From: Candidatus Peregrinibacteria bacterium RIFOXYB2_FULL_32_7
GTDB lineage: Bacteria; Patescibacteriota; Gracilibacteria; UBA1369; GWF2-33-10
Assembly: GCA_001787465.1 (NCBI GenBank)
Contig: MFXJ01000040.1
Location: 1 to 9,343 of the forward strand
DNA length: 9,343 nucleotides
Reading direction: 5' to 3'
Position 1 is the first letter of the stretch, and the number at the start of each line of letters is the position of its first letter. This document shows, piece by piece, positions 6,010 through 9,343 of the stretch. The notes under the pieces are model-generated. The model ran no database searches. It was not told the origin of the DNA and worked only from the letters and a program-made list of their open reading frames with translations. The position numbers were made by a program, and so were the translations under genes.

Positions 6010-7311
6010 ATGATAAATAAAAGAAAATTACGTGCACTTTTTTTAAAAACACTTCGTAAATCTTTAGGCAATAATATTTATCTTTTTATATGGAAAATTT
6101 GGCGAGTTTTAAAAAAATTAATTCAAATCATAAAATCACTTTTCATATCACAAAAAGCAATCGAGGAATTTAATATTTCAAAAAATGCAAAAAAAATTAT
6201 TCAAAAAAATTTAGGAGTAAATATAATAGGATATATCAATGCTGAATCTGGTGTAGGTGAGCTTTCTCGTGGGATTATAAAATCTGTACAGGCAAGTGGA
6301 ATGCCTTTTTCGCTATGTAATCTATATCAAGAATGGACAAGAGAAGGTGATAAAACATATACAGACTTTAGTGATAATTTACCTTATGATATTAATCTTA
6401 TAGTTGCGAATGCTGACATGATGCCGTTAGTTTACAAACAACTTGGAAAAGAAAAATTCATAGGTAAATATAATATAGGAGTATGGGCATGGGAACTCAT
6501 GAAATTCCCTGATATATGGTTAAGTGCTTTTAAACTTGTAGATGAAATTTGGACTATTTCTAAATTTTGCAAACAAGCTATTTCACAAGCTACATTAAAA
6601 CCTGTTATTAATATTCCAATACCCGTAGAATTCAAAATTGATAAAAAATATACTCGTCAGTTCTTTGATATTCCAAAAAATATTTTTGTTTTTCTATATG
6701 CTTTTGATGGTTTGTCATATATAGAAAGAAAAAATCCTTTTGCGGTAGCAAAAGCTTATGCGAAAAATTTTAAAAAAAATAAAGATACGATATTGATTAT
6801 AAAATGTCACCAAGTCACAAAAGATCAACTTAATATACTCAAAAAAATATTGGAAGAGTGTCAGTATAAATTTATTACCGATTATATGAATCGTGATATT
6901 GTTCTTGGTCTTCTAAATTGTTGTGATTGTTATATATCTTTACATCGTGCTGAAGGATTTGGATATATGATTGCAGAAGCAATGTTTCTTGGTAAACAAG
7001 TTATTGCAACTAATTGGTCTGGCAACCTTGATTTTATGACTCCCGAAAATAGTAATCTTATAAATTATAAATTAGTAAAAATTAAAAAAGATGCTGGTCC
7101 TTATAAAAAAGGCAATTTATGGGCAGAAGCCAATATTAAGGATGCTTCAAGAAAAATGCTATCTGTATTTAAAAATAATAATTTCAGTCTTCCTCTGTGC
7201 GGTCAACGTACAATACATAAATTATATTCTATCAAAAATACCGCACAAAAAATTAATTCTCGGTTACTTCTCGTCTATAAAACCAAATTTGAAAAAACTA
7301 TACTTCATTAA
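6010..7311 (+). CDS. GT4-family glycosyltransferase (GT-B fold)
   Basis: The 433-residue protein matches retaining GT-B transferases of the GT4 type. NIIGYINAESGVGELSRG (71-88) is the N-terminal glycine-rich acceptor-side loop, and YNIGVWAWELMKFPDIW (154-170) with DEIWTISKF (178-186) resembles the middle of the N-terminal domain. FLYAFDG (228-234) opens the nucleotide-sugar domain. EGFGYMIAE (315-323) is the EX7E motif (Glu315 and Glu323) that contacts the donor. The first 50 residues are strongly basic with aromatic and hydrophobic stretches and probably associate with the inner membrane face. There is no signal peptide. The donor cannot be read from the sequence; with GDP-heptose or mannose-type precursor genes nearby, a GDP-heptosyl or GDP-mannosyl donor is plausible. 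It is the only plus-strand gene in the window. No Shine-Dalgarno sequence precedes the ATG. Confidence 0.85.
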   Translation: MINKRKLRALFLKTLRKSLGNNIYLFIWKIWRVLKKLIQIIKSLFISQKAIEEFNISKNAKKIIQKNLGVNIIGYINAESGVGELSRGIIKSVQASGMPFSLCNLYQEWTREGDKTYTDFSDNLPYDINLIVANADMMPLVYKQLGKEKFIGKYNIGVWAWELMKFPDIWLSAFKLVDEIWTISKFCKQAISQATLKPVINIPIPVEFKIDKKYTRQFFDIPKNIFVFLYAFDGLSYIERKNPFAVAKAYAKNFKKNKDTILIIKCHQVTKDQLNILKKILEECQYKFITDYMNRDIVLGLLNCCDCYISLHRAEGFGYMIAEAMFLGKQVIATNWSGNLDFMTPENSNLINYKLVKIKKDAGPYKKGNLWAEANIKDASRKMLSVFKNNNFSLPLCGQRTIHKLYSIKNTAQKINSRLLLVYKTKFEKTILH

Positions 7312-7361
7312 GGAATAATTTGCGAAACCTAATTAATTAAATTATCTATGTTTATGAAGTA

Positions 7362-7417
7362 TATGCCGCAAAGCAATAATAAATATAAAATCTCAAATTA
7401 TTGCTTTATGCGGTATA
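7362..7417. terminator. Long hairpin between convergent genes, likely bidirectional terminator
   Basis: Arms 7362-7380 (TATGCCGCAAAGCAATAAT) and 7397-7417 form a 19-bp stem with one G-U pair, a 2-base bulge (AT, 7408-7409) and a 16-base AT-rich loop. The stem lies 50 bases after the GT4 stop and begins 1 base beyond the stop of the minus-strand surface protein, where a bidirectional terminator would sit. Neither side has a strong U tract, so termination may depend on a factor, or the hairpin may protect mRNA 3' ends. Confidence 0.6.
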
Positions 7418-7418
7418 A

Positions 7419-9343
7419 CTAATTTTGTGTTAACCACGTCAATTCATTACTTTCAGCAATATAAAATGTTGATACAGCCATTTCGAATATATCTCCTTTG
7501 AATTGAAAAGTAATATCATTCGCTCCATCTCTATTCAGAGCTCCTACTGTAACTAAATAATTATTAGGAATTAAAGGTTCTGTTATAACATTATTATACA
7601 ATACTCCATTAACTACAGATGTTATTGTGCCTGCAGTAACATCAACAGAAACAGCTAATTTTATATCTTCACCATTCTTAACTATATAAGGAAGATTATA
7701 AGTAACATAACCAGTTTTAGTTGAATAAAAAATTTGTGGCTCTCCTGTATATAAAAGTCTAACACTCCAATTAACATTTAGTGCCGGTATATTTTGCTGT
7801 TTTGTTATAAGTACAAGAACTGGCTTATTTGGATCTCCTAACCCTGTCGTTACAAAATGCGCATAAAATGTTAATTTATCTGTAGCATCCAAACTACCAT
7901 TTTCCTGACCTACACCCAAATATCCTGCCCCATTAAATTCTAAAACATCATTTGTAATAATAGTATCTCCAATCTTAGTAGCATTATTACCGTTACTACT
8001 TGCATCATATACCGTTACAGGATCTATAAATGGACTAACGTAATAAAGAGAACTAATTTCATACAAATCCTTCTTTTCATTACAATTATTATCCACCCCA
8101 TCAATAACTTCTTCAGCGTCTGGGTTTATCCCCGCATTCCCATCATCACAATCCCCACCAGCCTCCGTATATCCATCGGAATCGGCATCCTCTCCTTGAG
8201 GATAAGAACTAGAATTATTAGGATCTGTACCGTTAGCTATTTCAACTCCATCACTATAACCATCGGAATCGGTATCAGAATTTAATGGATTGGTATGCGT
8301 ATTCGCAAGTTCAATATTATCATCTAATCCGTCGCTATCTGTATCTCGTTTCAATGGATTTGTCCCGATATTATTTACTTCAACTCCATCATTCAAAGTA
8401 TCTCCATCTGTATCTTGTTTCAAAGGATCTGTCTTTGTAGTATTCACTTCTGTTCCATCACCTAAACCATCTCCGTCTGTATCTTGTTTCAAAGGATCTG
8501 TCTTTGTAGTATTCACTTCTGTTCCGTCACCTAAACCATCTCCGTCTGTATCCTGTTTCAAAGGATCTGTATGCATTGTATTAATTTCTGTTCCATCATT
8601 CAAACTATCTCCATCTGTATCTTGTTTTAATGGATCAGTTTTCGTGGTATTTATCTCTTTTCCATCATCTAAAGTATCTCCATCTGTATCTTGCTTTAAT
8701 GGATCAGTTTTTGTGGTATTTACTTCTTTCCCATCATCTAAACCATCTCCATCTGTATCTTTTACTAAAGGATTTGTATTTATGGTTTTTACTTCTATTC
8801 CATCACTCAAAGCATCTCCATCCGTATCAGCATTAGATGGACTTGTATTAAAATCATATTCTTCCATTTCACTTAAACCATCGCCATCATAATCTCCAGA
8901 ATCACAGGCGTCTCCGGTGCCATCACTATCAACATCTCTCTGATCTGGATTATATATTGCTGGACAATTATCGATATCATCATCAACTCCATCAGCATCA
9001 TTATCATTAAATATATTGATAATAACATCTTTCTCAAATAAATTATCTTCTTGATTTGCTTCGTTATAAATCTGATCTGAATTAATTACTACTTGAACAA
9101 ACATCGACTGAGCAGTTGAAGGTATACCAAAAAAATTCGTAATATCACTTGAATAAACAAAACCTATAGGTCCAAAAAGACAAATATCATAAGAATCGCC
9201 TGAAACTTCAGGCAAAGGCTTCATAGTAGAAGACGAATCGCCATTAATAACTTGTGTTATCCCGTTAGCGGTAATTTCAAAACGTAAAATTATCTGATCA
9301 TTAAGGATATCTCCTAAATCATAATACACTCTAAATTTATTAA
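7419..9343 (-). CDS. Secreted calcium-binding repeat protein: CARDB-like / TSP type 3 / MopE motif / LamG (5' end outside window)
   Basis: The frame is open at the right edge. A GTG at 9329 is possible, but there is no sign of a real start or signal peptide, so the N-terminus is missing. Counting from 9329, about 1-107 ends like a CARDB domain (VVINSDQIYNEANQEDNLF). Residues 109-143 are a textbook thrombospondin type 3 repeat (DxDGxxDxxDNCPxxxNPDQxDxDxDGxGDxCD). Residues 147-372 are about ten acidic calcium-binding repeats of the DTDGDGLxDGxEVNTTxTDPLKQ type. Residues 381-422 are a MopE-like metal-binding motif (DSDGYTEAGGDCDD and DGVDNNCN). Residues 425-636 are a LamG/concanavalin-like domain (DASSNGNNA, LEFNGAGYLGV and a closing FKGDIFEMAVSTFYI). 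The protein should fold extracellularly with Ca2+ and bind a glycan or cell surface. No LPXTG, membrane anchor or type IX sorting domain ends it; it stops at WLTQN. Confidence 0.88.
   Translation of the reverse strand, partial: NKFRVYYDLGDILNDQIILRFEITANGITQVINGDSSSTMKPLPEVSGDSYDICLFGPIGFVYSSDITNFFGIPSTAQSMFVQVVINSDQIYNEANQEDNLFEKDVIINIFNDNDADGVDDDIDNCPAIYNPDQRDVDSDGTGDACDSGDYDGDGLSEMEEYDFNTSPSNADTDGDALSDGIEVKTINTNPLVKDTDGDGLDDGKEVNTTKTDPLKQDTDGDTLDDGKEINTTKTDPLKQDTDGDSLNDGTEINTMHTDPLKQDTDGDGLGDGTEVNTTKTDPLKQDTDGDGLGDGTEVNTTKTDPLKQDTDGDTLNDGVEVNNIGTNPLKRDTDSDGLDDNIELANTHTNPLNSDTDSDGYSDGVEIANGTDPNNSSSYPQGEDADSDGYTEAGGDCDDGNAGINPDAEEVIDGVDNNCNEKKDLYEISSLYYVSPFIDPVTVYDASSNGNNATKIGDTIITNDVLEFNGAGYLGVGQENGSLDATDKLTFYAHFVTTGLGDPNKPVLVLITKQQNIPALNVNWSVRLLYTGEPQIFYSTKTGYVTYNLPYIVKNGEDIKLAVSVDVTAGTITSVVNGVLYNNVITEPLIPNNYLVTVGALNRDGANDITFQFKGDIFEMAVSTFYIAESNELTWLTQN
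8284..8835 (-). repeat. Tandem array of eight 69-bp coding repeats
   Basis: Eight consecutive units of exactly 69 bp (23 codons) span this stretch, with a more degenerate unit on either side. Each encodes one acidic calcium-binding repeat ending in a turn such as TDPLKQ. Units 8422-8490 and 8491-8559 differ at two of 69 positions, both silent (GAT/GAC and CAA/CAG), so this pair arose by very recent duplication or gene conversion. Flanking units are more diverged. Because the unit is a multiple of three, gain or loss of copies keeps the frame and changes only the stalk length. Confidence 0.9.

Noticed and set aside
7362..7417. The bulged hairpin considered as an integron attC recombination site.
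   Set aside because: The GTTRRRY and RYYYAAC core boxes are absent at the ends and no integrase or cassette structure is visible.
8215..8835. Regular 69-bp repeats considered as a CRISPR array or satellite DNA.
   Set aside because: The units are contiguous without unique spacers and are fully coding for Ca-binding repeats.
8290..8892. A 200-residue plus-strand open frame of repeated Ser/Pro/Phe units.
   Set aside because: It is antisense to the 69-bp calcium-repeat array, whose minus-strand frame encodes well-known motifs. The repeat period is a multiple of three, so an antisense frame stays open by default.

Overview
The window is an AT-rich bacterial accessory region of surface-glycan type. 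Sampled lines are roughly 20-43% G+C. From 1 to 5791 it is a run of minus-strand genes. Read in the direction of transcription these are a multi-pass membrane protein, a SAM-dependent methyltransferase, a transaldolase, a GHMP sugar kinase (HddA-like), a SIS-domain isomerase (GmhA-like), a HAD phosphatase (GmhB-like), and the first 14 codons of a nucleotidyltransferase (HddC-like) that leaves the window at base 1. A GT4 glycosyltransferase then reads on the plus strand (6010-7311). It converges on the 3' end of a large calcium-repeat surface protein on the minus strand (7419 to the right edge).

The best-supported system is an ADP/GDP-heptose type precursor pathway. GmhA isomerises sedoheptulose 7-phosphate to manno-heptose 7-phosphate, HddA makes the 1,7-bisphosphate, GmhB removes the 7-phosphate, and HddC would activate the 1-phosphate with a nucleotide. 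The kinase is a stand-alone GHMP enzyme, not a PfkB-type HldE, which points to the GDP-D-glycero-alpha-D-manno-heptose branch. The unusual element is a small transaldolase placed first in this block and overlapping the kinase start by up to 20 bases. It may supply the sedoheptulose 7-phosphate that feeds the pathway. The junctions are very tight: a 20-base overlap or 10-base gap, then a 4-base gap, a TGATG overlap, and an overlap of at least 43 bases.

Upstream genes (3035-7311) look like the user side of a glycan locus: a methyltransferase, a GT-C-like or polymerase-like membrane protein with a soluble C-terminal domain, and a cytoplasmic GT4 transferase. They are clearly more AT-rich than the heptose block, so the locus may be a composite of two acquisitions joined near 2923-3034. 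The 218-base divergent region 5792-6009 holds a perfect 10-bp inverted repeat and a plausible promoter in each direction. A long hairpin at 7362-7417 separates the convergent genes.

The right-hand gene encodes an extracellular protein lacking its N-terminus in this window: a CARDB-like end, a classical thrombospondin type 3 motif, nine or ten acidic calcium-binding repeats of about 23 residues, a MopE-type metal-binding motif and a C-terminal LamG-like lectin fold. It is a candidate adhesin or surface protein.

Organism: I cannot name it. The standard genetic code fits (TGA ends gmhA and TGG encodes Trp). None of the eight visible starts has a recognisable Shine-Dalgarno sequence. Low GC, missing SD motifs and TSP3/MopE/LamG proteins fit uncultured lineages such as Patescibacteria, Bacteroidota relatives or similar environmental bacteria. 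This is an inference only.
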